DNA of 64,000 bases from Aphrocallistes beatrix (lineage: Eukaryota; Porifera; Hexactinellida; Sceptrulophora; Aphrocallistidae). The notes under the pieces were generated by a model. That model was not told the origin of the DNA. It did no database searches and saw only the letters and a program-made list of their open reading frames with translations. A program made the translations under genes and the position numbers. This document shows positions 41,970 to 53,415 of this stretch, one piece after another (the stretch's first letter is position 1; each line of letters starts with the position of its first letter). Where the stretch lies: assembly GCA_963281255.1 (NCBI GenBank), contig OY725488.1:3805925-3869924 (forward strand), in the 5' to 3' direction.

Positions 41970-43911
41970 ATGCCTGATAAATGTTCTGTCCCAGGCTGTA
42001 CAAGCAATTACAGATATGTTGGTGTTCCAGATTCCCCTCATGTTCTAGTTTTTAAAATACCTCTGAACCTCCAGAACGTGTACACACAAGGCTACGAGCG
42101 ATTCATCGTGAAAATATTTCCGAGGTCAAGAATATTTTCAGAGCAGAGAGCAACAAGTTATCGATGAAGTAACTTATAAATTCTATACATTTCTACAACT
42201 TAAATAAAAAATAAAGTTACTTGTTCTCCCGAGGATTGCCTTCTCTTGAATTCTCATTTAGTCGGGTATATTTTCTAAAGCCAGCATATCTGAATGAAAC
42301 TTTGACTGTAGATTGTTCAATGACGATTCATGATTCACTTTACGTAAAGGCTAATCTTTGTACTTTTCATATTCCTCTTACATTGGAGCTCGTCAACGAT
42401 ACCAGAGAAATTCAACTCCTCAACTAAATCCACAATATTCAATTACCTTCTCTTGAAAAAGAGTCACAAACAAATCAGCTGGATTTTTATGTTCGTGAAG
42501 CCGCAACCCAAATAAAACTCGAAATCTCTGGATGTGATCATTCAGATGAAGACTCGGATTCATTATCAATACTCACTCAATTCATTCACGGCTATAGTAC
42601 AATCCAACTCTCCAATTTATACTCTGCCAGATTGAAAATTCCCTCTTAGCAAAAACACATCGGAGATATAATGTCATTGCCTAAGTTATTGCACTGAAAA
42701 TGCATCTTATCTCTCCAGCTTGTTATTCTTACTTTCAATCTCTCGAGTGTATTTGTTTACAAACTATGTTCGAATATTGTTTTAGAAAATGAATTTTCAA
42801 GTCACCTCAAAACTGTTACGACTGATTTCGGCTCACTACAACGCAATGTTATCATTCACATAGAAGAAATTCATATCAAATCTGATGTTTCATACAAGGG
42901 AGGTAGAATTATCGGCTCTACAGTTAATTCAAATGAGCCTACAAAAACAAATATTTGCAGTTATGGTATCTAGCTTAAATCGAAAATGGTGAGAAATTGT
43001 ACGACTCTTTTCTTGCTCTAGTACCTCGGCGAATGAATTACAGCCTCTAATAGTTTAATTTTTGATATAGAAGACTGAGGATTGTTTGTCCATGTCATCT
43101 GCACCGATAGCTATCCCTTGAACGTGAGTCTGTTCAAGCTATTTTCTTCAGATAAAAAGACACTTTTACACCAGAAGTAATACACCCTTATGATTCCACT
43201 CGGCCATTGTTTTTAATTTTCGACTTTGTACATATTTTAAAAAACATCCGGAATAATTGGCTCAACCTTAAATATTATAACAGAACATTTCGTTATCTCA
43301 AATTTGAAGATTTCAATGTGCTCAATGTTGCTTCCTTTCAAGATATTTGCTATTTATATAAAACCGAACAGTACTCTGTTAAGCTCGCTCCTCGTCTTTC
43401 CGCAAAAGCATGTTACCCATCCAATTTTGAGAGACAGAATGTAAGTTATGCATTAAAAGTGTTCGATGAATCTACAGTAGGTGCTCTTAGAATTTTCTCG
43501 ATATCTCGTCCAACTATGTTATCGAATACAGCAGATTTTGTCAATCTCATCCTTAACGTATGGAAAAAATTCAATGTTAAAGTTTTAAAGAAAGATATAC
43601 TGCTGAAGGATGAGTTCTCCAAAGAATTTGAAAACAACGATTCGCGTTTTGCTTTCCTTTCGAGAGTTGTTGATTGGTTAGAATGTTGGCTAATATTAGA
43701 TAGAAAAGGAAAATTGTCAACAGAGACTTTCACCTCCATTAAACTTTCCTGTCTGGCACTTCCTAAGATTATTAACTATCTCACTGCAGATCAACAATTT
43801 AATTATGTATTAAGTTCTCGATTACAGAATGACCCCCTTGAGCATCATTTTGGCTTGTATCGAATGATGTCTGGAGCGCAATTTCACTGCATTTATTGTC
43901 AGATCCTATAG
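41970..43911 (+). pseudogene. P-element-type (THAP) transposase, decayed N half
   Basis: From ATG 41970 the frame reads MPDKCSVPGCTSNY, a THAP zinc-finger start, then VFKIP after a small frame slip. The middle (42780-43000) has HIEEIHIKSDVSYKGG and IIGSTVNSNEPTKT, the RNase-H-like core with its first acidic residues. 43207-43911 is an open 234-residue stretch with FDFVHILKNIRNNWLN, CYPSNFERQNVSYALKVF and DPLEHHFGLYRMMSGAQFH, typical of the P transposase C-terminal half. That open frame has no ATG (TTG at its edge), so it is an open remainder, not a separate gene. A mariner copy is joined at 43912. Confidence 0.8.
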
Positions 43912-44712
43912 TCTGAACGATACCGATCGATTTGCGGGAAATGGGTCTCCCACAACCTCAGCGATCAGCAAAAATTTGCATGCGTGAATACGGCCAAGAA
44001 ACTCTTGGAAACCTATGAGGACTGTGATCCTAGACGTCTAGCAGATGTAATAACCGGTGATGAGACTTGGGTATATTATTCAACACCTTATAGTAAGTAT
44101 AAGATGCGATCATGGGCGAAAGGGGACGAAAGACCGGCACAAATTCCTAAGCCCGACATCAGAATACCGAAGGTCATGTACACGATTTTCTTCATAGGGG
44201 TGGAATTGTCCTGCAGTTACCTTGTGAGAGTGGTAAGACTGTAAATGCCACTTTTTTTACAGACAAAGTGCTCCCAAACTTGATAAAAAACGTAAAAGAG
44301 GTCAGTCCCAAGGCTAAAATGAGAGGAATCAAATTATTAATTGATAACGCTAGTTCGCTTACAGCCAAGCTCACCAAAAATTTCTTGGAAGCAGAGGGGT
44401 TAGATTTACTTCCCCACCCCTTATACTCACCAGACCTAGCTCCCTGTGATTTATGGCTGTTCCCCATGCTCAAAATCTACCTTCAAGGCAAGGAATTTGG
44501 CTCGAGACAAACCCTCGGGACGGCCCTGTACCAGGACTTCAAAAACATCCCCGAAAAAGAGTACATAAGTGTTTTTGTAAAGTGGGTGGATCAATTAAAA
44601 CAGTGCGTAGCAGTAGGAGATTACTTCGAGTAAATAATAGGTTAAATCAGATTGTATAGCGTTTGTTTATTATTTTACGGCATGACCCGCAAGACTTTTT
44701 GACGCCCTAGTA
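43912..44712 (+). pseudogene. Mariner (DD34D) transposase, 5'-truncated
   Basis: Plus strand, at least two frames. First Asp in ITGDETWVYYSTPYSKYKMR; second in LLIDNASSLTAKLT; third in HPLYSPDLAPCDLWLF, with 34 residues between the second and third: the mariner DD34D signature. The frame shifts near 44230-44260. The N-terminal DNA-binding domain is absent, but KWVSHNLSDQQ (one frame over) precedes. The right end near 44672-44712 (GACCCGCAAGACTTTTTGAC) looks like the terminal repeat. All catalytic Asp persist. Confidence 0.82.
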
Positions 44713-44872
44713 ACAGTCAATAGCAATTGCATCATCGCGAATAAAGTGAAGAATGTAAATTCAGTTTTGTTGCCTCAAAGTGAAAATTGTAGGAAATTGA
44801 AAAAAAGTGAAATTAAGTTAGCATCTGTCTTTTAGATTTCTGTTTGATTATTCACATACGTAGTACTAGACA
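44713..44872. other. Short spacer
   Basis: Nothing recognised. Confidence 0.4.
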
Positions 44873-45166
44873 GTAACAAAGTCACCGCTTAGGGCCAAAG
44901 TCTCCCCAGTTTACGGTATATATATACACCGTAAACTGGGGAGACTTTGGCCCTAAGAGGTGACTTTGTCCCACAATAGAAATTTTAATAAAATATACTC
45001 AAACTAATGAATCAATGTAATCCATTGCTAATATGTTGATTCAAACTCTCAATATATCCAAAGGTTTTTAAACCGCAATATTTCTAAATTTGAGTATATA
45101 TTAATTAAAATTGCTATTGTGGGACAAAGTCACCTCTTACGGCCAAAGTCCCCCCCAGTTTACGGT
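44873..45166. mobile_element. MITE of the GTAAACTGGGG family, plus half of another
   Basis: A right-end fragment (44873-44919) meets a full copy (44927-45166) head to head across TATATATACA, so the two ends form a 45-bp hairpin. Same family as 6180-6419. Confidence 0.82.
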
Positions 45167-45171
45167 ATATA

Positions 45172-45714
45172 TCCATACTATTAAAACTCGATTAATGTTT
45201 GTGTGTATATATATAGAGAGATATCTATATCTATACATCTGTAACGAATTGATTGAAGAAACTGCCAGGCACATAATGCTGATTTATGGCATGTGAGAGT
45301 CTTTTGGCTATGGCTCCAGTAAGTTCTGAGCTCAGACCAAATGTCGACTCATCATGAAATAATGACGTCATTGTTATCTTTTTATAATTAAAATGCAAGT
45401 TTTTCGACCACAACTCAGCCATTTTAGGTGATAGAAGGCTGAAATTTTAATAGAATCTGTATATTAATATACCTCATATATGATGGAATATCATCAAAAA
45501 ATGATAACTCATCACTTTGTTATGACGTCATCATTACCCAAAAATTCAAATTTGGTGATTTTATGTGCGATATCGATTTTAGATTTGTATGACCGACGTA
45601 TTTAGAGATGTTGTCTCCCTTTATTAATCAATGTGATCCTATGCACCCGCAGGGCGCATCTGGCAGACACTTTGTGTCTGCCAGCCGCGCAGCGCATGCA
45701 AGCGAAACTGATTG
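45172..45714 (+). mobile_element. Non-autonomous Helitron, slightly eroded 3' end
   Basis: TCCATACTATTAAAACTCGA start, (TG)n and (TA)n tract, all internal blocks; the last hairpin has decayed (GCGAAACTGATTG). Confidence 0.83.
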
Positions 45715-45799
45715 TACCAGTTCATCACTTTCTAAATTCTCTCTTGCAATTATCGATAACTATCCTTTTTTTCTTCTTAATGCCTCAAGATGCTCCCTC

Positions 45800-46465
45800 C
45801 CCATGGCAATTGGTATATTACATTCCTTAAGGTTGCAACACCAGATTTCTGTCTGTGATTTAGGCAATCTACCGTATGTAAGTAAGTGATGTTCAACGTG
45901 GGTCGTTGCGTTTTCAATCGCATTAATGTAGAAGCTAACTTCTGTTATTAGTAAAGGCCATACTTCCTAAGGCAAGCTCTCGTCAAGTAGCATATAAGAG
46001 ATAACTTAACAACTTTACCGTTCCAATGTTGCGACCAGTGGCGTCGCCAACTCACTACCTTTGGGTAGTGCATCGGTGGTGTACGAGGTTGTCTCATTCA
46101 ACCTCACTCCCTTGACTACGCTTGGTCCGCACCACCTTGGCTATGCCTCTGTTTTCAAGTAAACATACCACTTTCGTACAGCGGAAACAAGTGCACACGC
46201 CTCCAACCAGCCTGTAGTTCAGTGCATTCCCCAATGTTGTAGAATTGTAACTGATCGGTAACATCTTACTATGTAGTTTGATCACTTACCTAAGAGAGCA
46301 ATTCCGCTACACCACGCGCACTAGCATCTGCCTCAATAATTAAAGGTAATCCCCACTTCGGATACTTCAAGGTGACTTGCTCTTTTGCTAGATATTTCCT
46401 TAGCTGGTCGAACGCATCCTCGCACCGTTGCTCCCATTTAAATGGTGTGCCCTCTCCAGTCATGC
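45800..46465 (-). pseudogene. Ty3/gypsy retrotransposon remnant (RT/RNase H then integrase)
   Basis: On the minus strand, 46465-46300 reads WEQRCEDAFDQLRKYL and YPKWGLPLIIEADASARGVA, the end of reverse transcriptase with the RNase H start (its first Asp in EADAS). 45970-45800 reads WPLLITEVSFYINAIENATT and LLTYGRLPKS, an integrase C-terminal piece like that at 5850-6178. The order RT, RNase H, integrase is correct for Ty3/gypsy, with a large internal loss and no LTRs seen. Confidence 0.65.
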
Positions 46466-47465
46466 AATATAATGAACTTGGGGTAGTTGCCAGATTGGGG
46501 ATACGATATATAGTCCATTCAATTTACGAAAAATTTTAGTCTAGTTGGAATAAATTGTAACATAATATATTTCAATAGTAAATGAACGAGGGAAGGTGCT
46601 CAAGTAACATAATAAAAATCCCTTTGGTTTAACATCGCTAGATGCCACTTTTAGTGCCACATTCGGACACTTTTAAAGGTTTTTAAGTGTATATAACTTC
46701 TTCTTTAAAAGAAAGTAACAAGTAAATCCCTGGAATAGAATATCTATAGCCAATTCTAATTAATGCCAAAAAGAATAGTGTTAAGAATCGGATTTTCAGA
46801 TATAGGGGGGAGACCAAAAATTGTCTCCCGAAACTCGCATTTTATTGAACTTAGATATGTTTTTAAGAATGCTTTTGACTAACTTTACTGATATTTTGAC
46901 CTTATTGGGAAATTCTTTTGGGTTTATATGTATTTTCTTTCGATTGTTTCATGGGCTGAATATATCTGTACTTTAAACAATGGTGTTGCCCCACTTACTG
47001 TAGAACTGATCGGAATACAGTTTTACCAAGTCGTTGATTTTTCTGACCTCTTTAAACACACCAGCATGGTGCATACCTCCACTATGAATGCTTATCCAAC
47101 TTTTGCAGTTAACTCATGCCCCTTTCCATGATCCAACGGCGCAACGGTGCCTTTCACCACTCTCCGTTGTAATGAGTGTGCTATTGTAGCACGAAAAAAG
47201 GGTTCCCATTCCTCTACACGTCTCCCTTTCTGTAAAGGAGGAATTGTGTTTGCCATTCAGTTCCTCGTCCAGATCGGTGAAAAAATTAAAGATATTTATG
47301 TTATGGATTCGAGATTGAATATAATACAAATATGCTGAGGCTAATACGTAATACACTGGAGCTATTTTGAACAACGGCAGCCCTATTCCTAGCTCATTAA
47401 CTATTCTTAAAGTCGGTTCAGCAAATAGACACCTTAAAGACTGCTTCGTGGTCTCAATGACAACT
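46466..47465. other. Intergenic, nothing certain
   Basis: 47110-47220 is loosely similar to 29900-30010 (CCCTTTCCATGATCCAACG versus CCTTTCCCATGATCCAATC). It may be a further trace of the transposon family at 28.3-32.3 kb. Confidence 0.4.
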
Positions 47466-47540
47466 TACAGTACTCATCATGGAATTATGACGTCATTCTC
47501 ACCTTTATAATTTGAAATTTCAGTTTTTCGACTATACTCA
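47466..47540 (+). repeat. Helitron internal fragment
   Basis: ACTCATCATGGAATTATGAC onward matches the family's middle, truncated on both sides. Confidence 0.7.
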
Positions 47541-48137
47541 CTCAACTCTCAATTGTGGTTATATTGATCTAAAAATACAATCGTAAAGAATGAATATCCA
47601 TCGTTTCAGACCAAAAATTAAAAAAACAAACAGAAATTTAGGTCGGGTAAACCCAACCCAACAATGGTCGAATGAATTCCGGGGCCGCAGAATTAAACTC
47701 GGGGCAAATGCCCCGGATGTCCTCCCCCTGGGACCGCCTCTGTATACAGTATATCCCAAAATTATTGACCAGTGAACTTTAATTCGTGTAATATTAAACA
47801 TCTGTTTGCAAGAGTATTATAATTTTAGAATGACTTCATTTACGCGATTTGATGGTATATATGTTACAGTCAATATGTAAAATCAGGCAATTTATAAATT
47901 GCCTTGAAAATTTCGCCAATACATAAATTGACTGAAAATTCAATTCTAAATTTGACGGATTGCCTGAATGTTTAGTCATAACAGAAACCCAAAGGTATAA
48001 AAGGAAAACATCACATTACAAAACTTTGAATTGATAACAAATAACACTCGAATCCTATTATTGAATTTGAGGTATATATATCGAAATTCGACAGGAAAAT
48101 CAACACCATACCTGATACAACCTGATACTATGTACGA

Positions 48138-49670
48138 ATGAAGAATCCTTTAGAAGTTCGTTTTAGAGAATTATTAATTCCAAAAATCTCTGAGCAAAGG
48201 TCGTTGTTGTTGACTAAGGATCAATACTATGAGTTAATTGGTCAATTAAAGGAAGCTTCTATTCGACAACGAAATCTAATAGGCAATATTACATTCTTGG
48301 ATACTGCGAGATATAGATGTGGTGATGTTGATAAGTTGATTCGCAAAGGTAAGGATAATTCTGAGGATCCTACATATTTTGGTCATATTAATGAGATCTT
48401 TGACATTATTAAACGTGCTCATATTCAACTGGTCATGGTGGCCGTGACAAAATGACAAGGTCTTTTATCAATTGTGCAAATATAACGAGAGAATTAATTG
48501 AATTATAATCATTATGTGCTGAGTTTAAGAAAAAGAGAAAACGTCCGACAACGAAAGGAGTAGTCGTGAGGCCAATTTTGTCTAAATATTTTTTATCACG
48601 TGGTCAGGTTGATCTGATTGATATGCAATATATACGTATGTCCTAAGAATCAACTGAGTGGATCCTGGTTTATCAAGACCACCTGACTAAACACTGCGTT
48701 TTACGCCCGTTAACTTCAAAACGAGCAGCAGGAGTAGCATATCAACTAATTGATACAAGCGCGCTTCGCTTGCTTGCGCTGCGCGGCTGGCGGACACTTT
48801 GTGTCCGCCGGAGGCGCCCTTTGGGCGCCTGTGGACATCCACAAAGTCAAGTATCAGTGGAACACCTTAATTGCGACATTAAAGACATGTTAATCGCATG
48901 GTTTGGTGATAATCATAGCGAAGACTGGCCTAATATCCTTCGTTTTGTCCAATTTCAGAAAAAAGGTAGCTATCATTCAGGCATTAAACAATCACCATAT
49001 ACTGTCCCTGTTCGGAACTGAACCACGAATTGGACTACGTTCAAATACACCCCTTGGAAGTAATAAAATCATGGAATCCGAGGAACAGTTGTACGCAGCT
49101 TATTCTCCTGATGCATCCAATGATACTAATGTGCATGTCACAAATATCTCAGTTAAATTCACAGGATATATTAACGGATGATCTTAAAATATTAGTATTC
49201 AACGTAAGCGAGCTCGAGATGGCTTGGTTGTACAGAGTGAACGTATGGTTCAACGCAGTTGACTTCAACAAGTTGCTGGTGATCCTGGTGATAACGTGAC
49301 TATCCCGATACCCTTGGTCGATCGTGGTAAAGGTGACTCACGCAACATAATGGGTATTATTCTGGATCGAGATGAGAGAGAACAGTATCGCATAGCAGTT
49401 CGATTGGGGATACTCAAATGACTTTCGCTAGAAATCAATTTGATCTTTGTCCACAAAAGCTTTACAACTACGAGGATATATGCGGAGGTTGGACTTCGTG
49501 AGGCTGTGCACCAAGAATCGAATTGTGGTGGTCAAGGTTTTACAAATGTAACTGTGCAGTAACTGAAAGGGCTGTAGGACTAACAGGTGTAAGTGTAACA
49601 AAGCCCGACATATTTGCAATAGTAGGTGTCATTCAAGCCTCACTTGCAAAAATAAACAAGTATAATCCCA
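48138..49670 (+). pseudogene. KRBA2-like Ginger integrase, decayed
   Basis: Fragments in family order: an N-terminal block (VRFRELLIPKISEQR to IIKRAHIQLVMVA), KKRKRPTTKGVVVRPILSKY, SRGQVDLIDMQ with the first catalytic Asp, YQDHLTKHCVLRPLTSKRAA, then a Helitron 3' end replacing the second Asp region, then SVEHLNCDIKDMLIAWFGDN with the Glu, SYHSGIKQSPYTVPV, and GDNVTIPIPLVDRGKGDSRN near 49290. It stops after a short Cys-rich tail, so this subfamily lacks the long USP-like C-terminus of the 1.5-kb copy. Several stops and frameshifts make it inactive. Confidence 0.85.
48756..48831 (-). repeat. Solo Helitron 3' end inside the integrase
   Basis: 76 bp: CTTG terminus, the terminal hairpin, GGCGGACAC..GTGTCCGCC and AGGCGCCC..GGGCGCCT hairpins and nothing more. 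Comparison with the 15.9-kb copy shows it replaces about 130 bp containing SDNG. Confidence 0.85.
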
Positions 49671-49995
49671 TTTATTTATAACTTTAAATCTTCATATCTC
49701 TTGCCTCCTTCTTCATATACTAATGTTGTGCTTCTTTTCTCTTACTTAATCCATTTATTAATGTTGTCCTTGATTTGCTATATCTAAATTATCCCAAATT
49801 AATTCAGTCAAAGTGAATAATGACTTCAGGCAATCCGTCAAATTTAGTGCATGGATTTTCAGTTAATTTATAAATTTCCTGAAAATTTCAGTCATTTTAA
49901 CAATTGACTAAGTGAATTAGTCAATTTATGAATTGACTGAAATTTTCAGGCAAATTATAAATTGCCTGATTTTATATATTGACTGTAACATATAC

Positions 49996-51205
49996 ACACT
50001 ATCTTGCGTTACACTATCATACCATGCGATTAAACTGCAACCTTTCTGGAATGCAAAATAATTTTTGTTGAAATTCTTTGAAAATCCCAGGAAATATATA
50101 TTACAGTATAGCAATGTATTATGATATACTACTGAATTTAGTTGTGAAAATATTTATGTACTATGTAAATATCATTTAGTTGTGTTATTTTTAGTATTTG
50201 TTCGAAAGATTCAGCCATATATAGTAGGCTTTGAAAGTCAGAATTAGGTGTATAATTGACTTTAGAACAAAATGACAATACAAGAATTGAAAATTCGCCC
50301 TTAAAATTCGAATTTTTATACTTACTTTGTTAAAAGTACACTAATAATTAGGACTCTTAGTTAGGATTAAACTCAAGTACAATTATATTATATCATTTGT
50401 TTTTCCTTGATAAAGCCTATTTTTTCAGAGCCATATATCTTGCTGAATCCTTCGAAATAAGCGCGCTTCGCTTGATTGCGCTGCGCGGCTGACGGACACT
50501 TTGTGTCCGCCGGAGGCTCCTTTCCGTCGCCTGGGATCAAATTGGTTAATTATAAGAGATAACATCTCTAAATACGTCTGTCTTACTGTTATAATCTATA
50601 TCGCACGAAAAATTACCAAATTTATCAATTTTTAAAATTTTGATGAGTAATGATGACGTCATAACAAATGAGTCATCATTTTTTGATGATAGTTGCATCA
50701 TATGTGAGGTATGTAAGTATACATATTCTATTAAAATTTCAGCCTTCTATATCCTATAATGGCTGAGTTATGCTCGAATAAAACTCTGTTGCTTAACTTT
50801 TACAAATGTGACAATGACGCCATAATTCCATGAGAGTCAACATCTTGCTCTGAGCTCAGAACTTACTGGAGCCATAGCCAAAAGACTCCCACATGCCAAA
50901 AATTATGACCTGCAGTTTCTTCAATCAATTCGTTACAGATATATATATATATATATACACAAATAAATATTAATCGAGTTTTAATAGTAAGGATATATAT
51001 GTACATAGTATGCACATTAATCGATATCTACTACATACATGAATATTTGGTAAATTCAGTAGTATATTAGAATACATTGCTATACTGTGATAAATATTAA
51101 CTGGGATTTTCAAAGGACTATAATAAATGACTTTGCATTCCAGAAAAGGTGCTGGTTAACAGCATGGTATGATAGTGCCGCTCAAAATAGTGTACGTAGT
51201 ATATA
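49996..51205. mobile_element. MITE with about 140-bp inverted ends, split by a Helitron
   Basis: 49996-50140 (CACTATCATACCATGCG, TTTCTGGAATGCAAA) and 51050-51205 (TTTGCATTCCAGAAAA, GCATGGTATGATAGTG) are inverted copies. The middle holds 310 bp of unique DNA and the Helitron. Confidence 0.78.
50458..50993 (-). mobile_element. Non-autonomous Helitron, full length
   Basis: Minus-oriented, 3' terminus CTTA (50458-50461) and 5' TC at 50992-50993. Internal blocks complete, with small deletions. Confidence 0.86.
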
Positions 51206-52375
51206 TAGGATGAAAACTCAGAAATGAAGTAATGCTGAAATTATAATATTCTTAAAAACATATGCATACATTTTACACACTGTAAATGCCCATCCCTTCC
51301 AATCTCGGTTGGACCAGCCATAACTTACTCAATTCGGTTGATATTCGTATTCAGCATTAAATTTAGAGAAATCTGGAGCCACATGACCATAATCGAGCTG
51401 AATATTTCCTTGACGACGAAGGAAGGTGCAACGTTCCAATCTCTAACCTCCTAGTAACCCAATCGGATGACCTTTTATTTTGTTCCCCTATATTCCAGCA
51501 GTTCAAATAAACATAAATCAACACTCTACTAATCATTTAGTGGGATTTCCTGAATGCGAAATTGTACTAATTATTCAGGCACCTCCAAAATATTTAAGCT
51601 TGCAGAAAAAAATTGCCCAGACATTAAGTGGCATGAGCTCAATTTTGGCCAAGCCGAACCCCAAGAACTCAAAACCACCAAAAAGTTCATACTTCTCACA
51701 TTTCTCGGTTACCCCGTAAAACCAGGATTTGGATCAGTTCATGACCCCTGGTCATTTGACAAGCTCCAAACTGTGTCTCGAGGGCTTTCTTCTCCCCTCT
51801 TGCTATTTGTCTCTCCCACGAATAGCAGTTAATTTGTAAATTAAATTCATTTCGTGAAATTTTGATTTCTTCATCCCCCACTTTTCTAATTATCGAATAA
51901 CCATTTGTAAGCAAACGAACAAGATGGCCCAAATTACTCCACTTTAGAAATTCTACATTTTTATGTTCCATTTAGAGTGGTTCTACTGTACTACAAATGT
52001 TTCAAAGTAATTACTACAGCTAGTTCATTGGAAGACATGGACACAACTAGGCTCTCACCGCAGGGTGGGCATGTTGCCCAGAAAATTACCCCAGTTGTGC
52101 CTATGTTGAGACATACTAAGTTCCAGAAACACTTATGGCTGTTGGTCGACTATATTTTCATGTGATTCATACTGTTAGCATTATTAGCTAACACACAGTG
52201 TAGTGATGAATCTCAGGTCCTGAAATGGGCCTGATAGTGAGAGGATTATATGGATTAAATATGTTAATACGTAGTTATGTCGTATTGATTCACTTTGGGT
52301 ACCGTTTAAAATTATGCAATTTATATTTTTGGGATAAATAGATATCCTGAGACAAAATTGAATGATTTTAAGTTA
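51206..52375. other. Intergenic, nothing recognised
   Basis: Overlapping plus-strand frames at 51480-51830 have no family resemblance I can see. Confidence 0.35.
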
Positions 52376-52939
52376 CAAGCGCGTTCGCTTGCTTGCGCTG
52401 CGCGGCTGGCGGACACTTTGTGTCCACCGGAGGCTCCCTTCGGTCGCCTGGGGATGACATTGGTTAATTATAAGGGAGATATCATCTCTAAAGTGTCCAT
52501 CTTTGTTTTAAAATCGATATCTCGAAAAATCACCTAATTTATGATGCGGAGTGATGACGTCATAACAGTGATGAGTCATCATTTTTTGATGATAGGTGCA
52601 TCATATGTGAAGCGTGTTAGTATACAGATGCTATTAAAATTTCAGCCTTTTATCTCCTATAATGGCTGAGTTATGCCCGAATAACTGTGTTGCTTAACTT
52701 TTAAAAATGTGACAATGATGTCATAATTCCATGATGAGTCGACATTTTGCTTTGAGCTCAGAAATACTGGAGCCATAACCAAAAGACTCCCACATGCCAA
52801 AAATCAGCTTTCTACGCCTGGCAGTTTCTTCAATCAATTCGTTACAGATATATATATATTCCATAAACATTAATCGAGTTTTAATAGTAAGGATATATAT
52901 ACACATATATACACATTAATCGAGTTTTAGTAGTAAGGA
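52376..52939 (-). mobile_element. Non-autonomous Helitron with doubled 5' end
   Basis: Full copy 52376-52893, followed by a second 5' terminus (TCCTTACTACTAAAACTCGA on the minus strand) ending at 52939. This is the same 5'-end duplication as at 5049. Confidence 0.85.
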
Positions 52940-53415
52940 TATCGCTGGGGTAGGCATATTCCTAATAAATACTTAATTTCATTTATAATTGTGAAACAGA
53001 TGAAACCTTCATTCCATGAGGGTACTTTTGCAGCACATAACCATCCTACCAAAACCAGACATCTTTATTTCTTAAAAAATTTTTTATGAGCATCCATGTC
53101 CATTCTAGCGGTTTATCTGTATATTTAAATCGACTGATAAGCGAAGTCAATTCATTAGATTATTGAAGAGTCACAGAGACGTAATAATAATCTCAACGAT
53201 GACTCATCATTAAATAAATTAAAATAATCGTAAGAGTTTTATTTCTAAATTATAAAATACCCAAGGGAAATCAAATCAAATTTGTAATCTTAGAACTATG
53301 GAAAGAATGCACTGACAAATAAATCACAATGGAGAAAAACAATCAATCACAATGTAATATTTCATGAGTGTAATAGTAATAAATTTTTGGGGAACATTAT
53401 AGAATAAAAACGTGA
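52940..53415. other. 3' flank of POLA1
   Basis: On the minus strand AATAAA occurs at 53243-53238, about 175 bases past the stop codon, a possible polyadenylation signal. Confidence 0.35.

Larger units (their letters stand above)
47862..49990 (+). mobile_element. Ginger-like transposon, second subfamily, complete ends
   Basis: 2,129 bp from TGTTACAGTCAATATG to its complement ending CTGTAACA at 49990, flanked by TATA on both sides (47858-47861, 49991-49994). The long terminal repeats (about 120-160 bp) contain internal palindromes (GGCAATTTATAAATTGCC). The gene within is decayed. The ends differ from those of 1468-5036, so these are two subfamilies. Confidence 0.88.

Noticed and set aside
51480-51832. 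Overlapping plus-strand frames as a gene
   Set aside because: No family resemblance, low-complexity composition and competing frames. I could not support a product.
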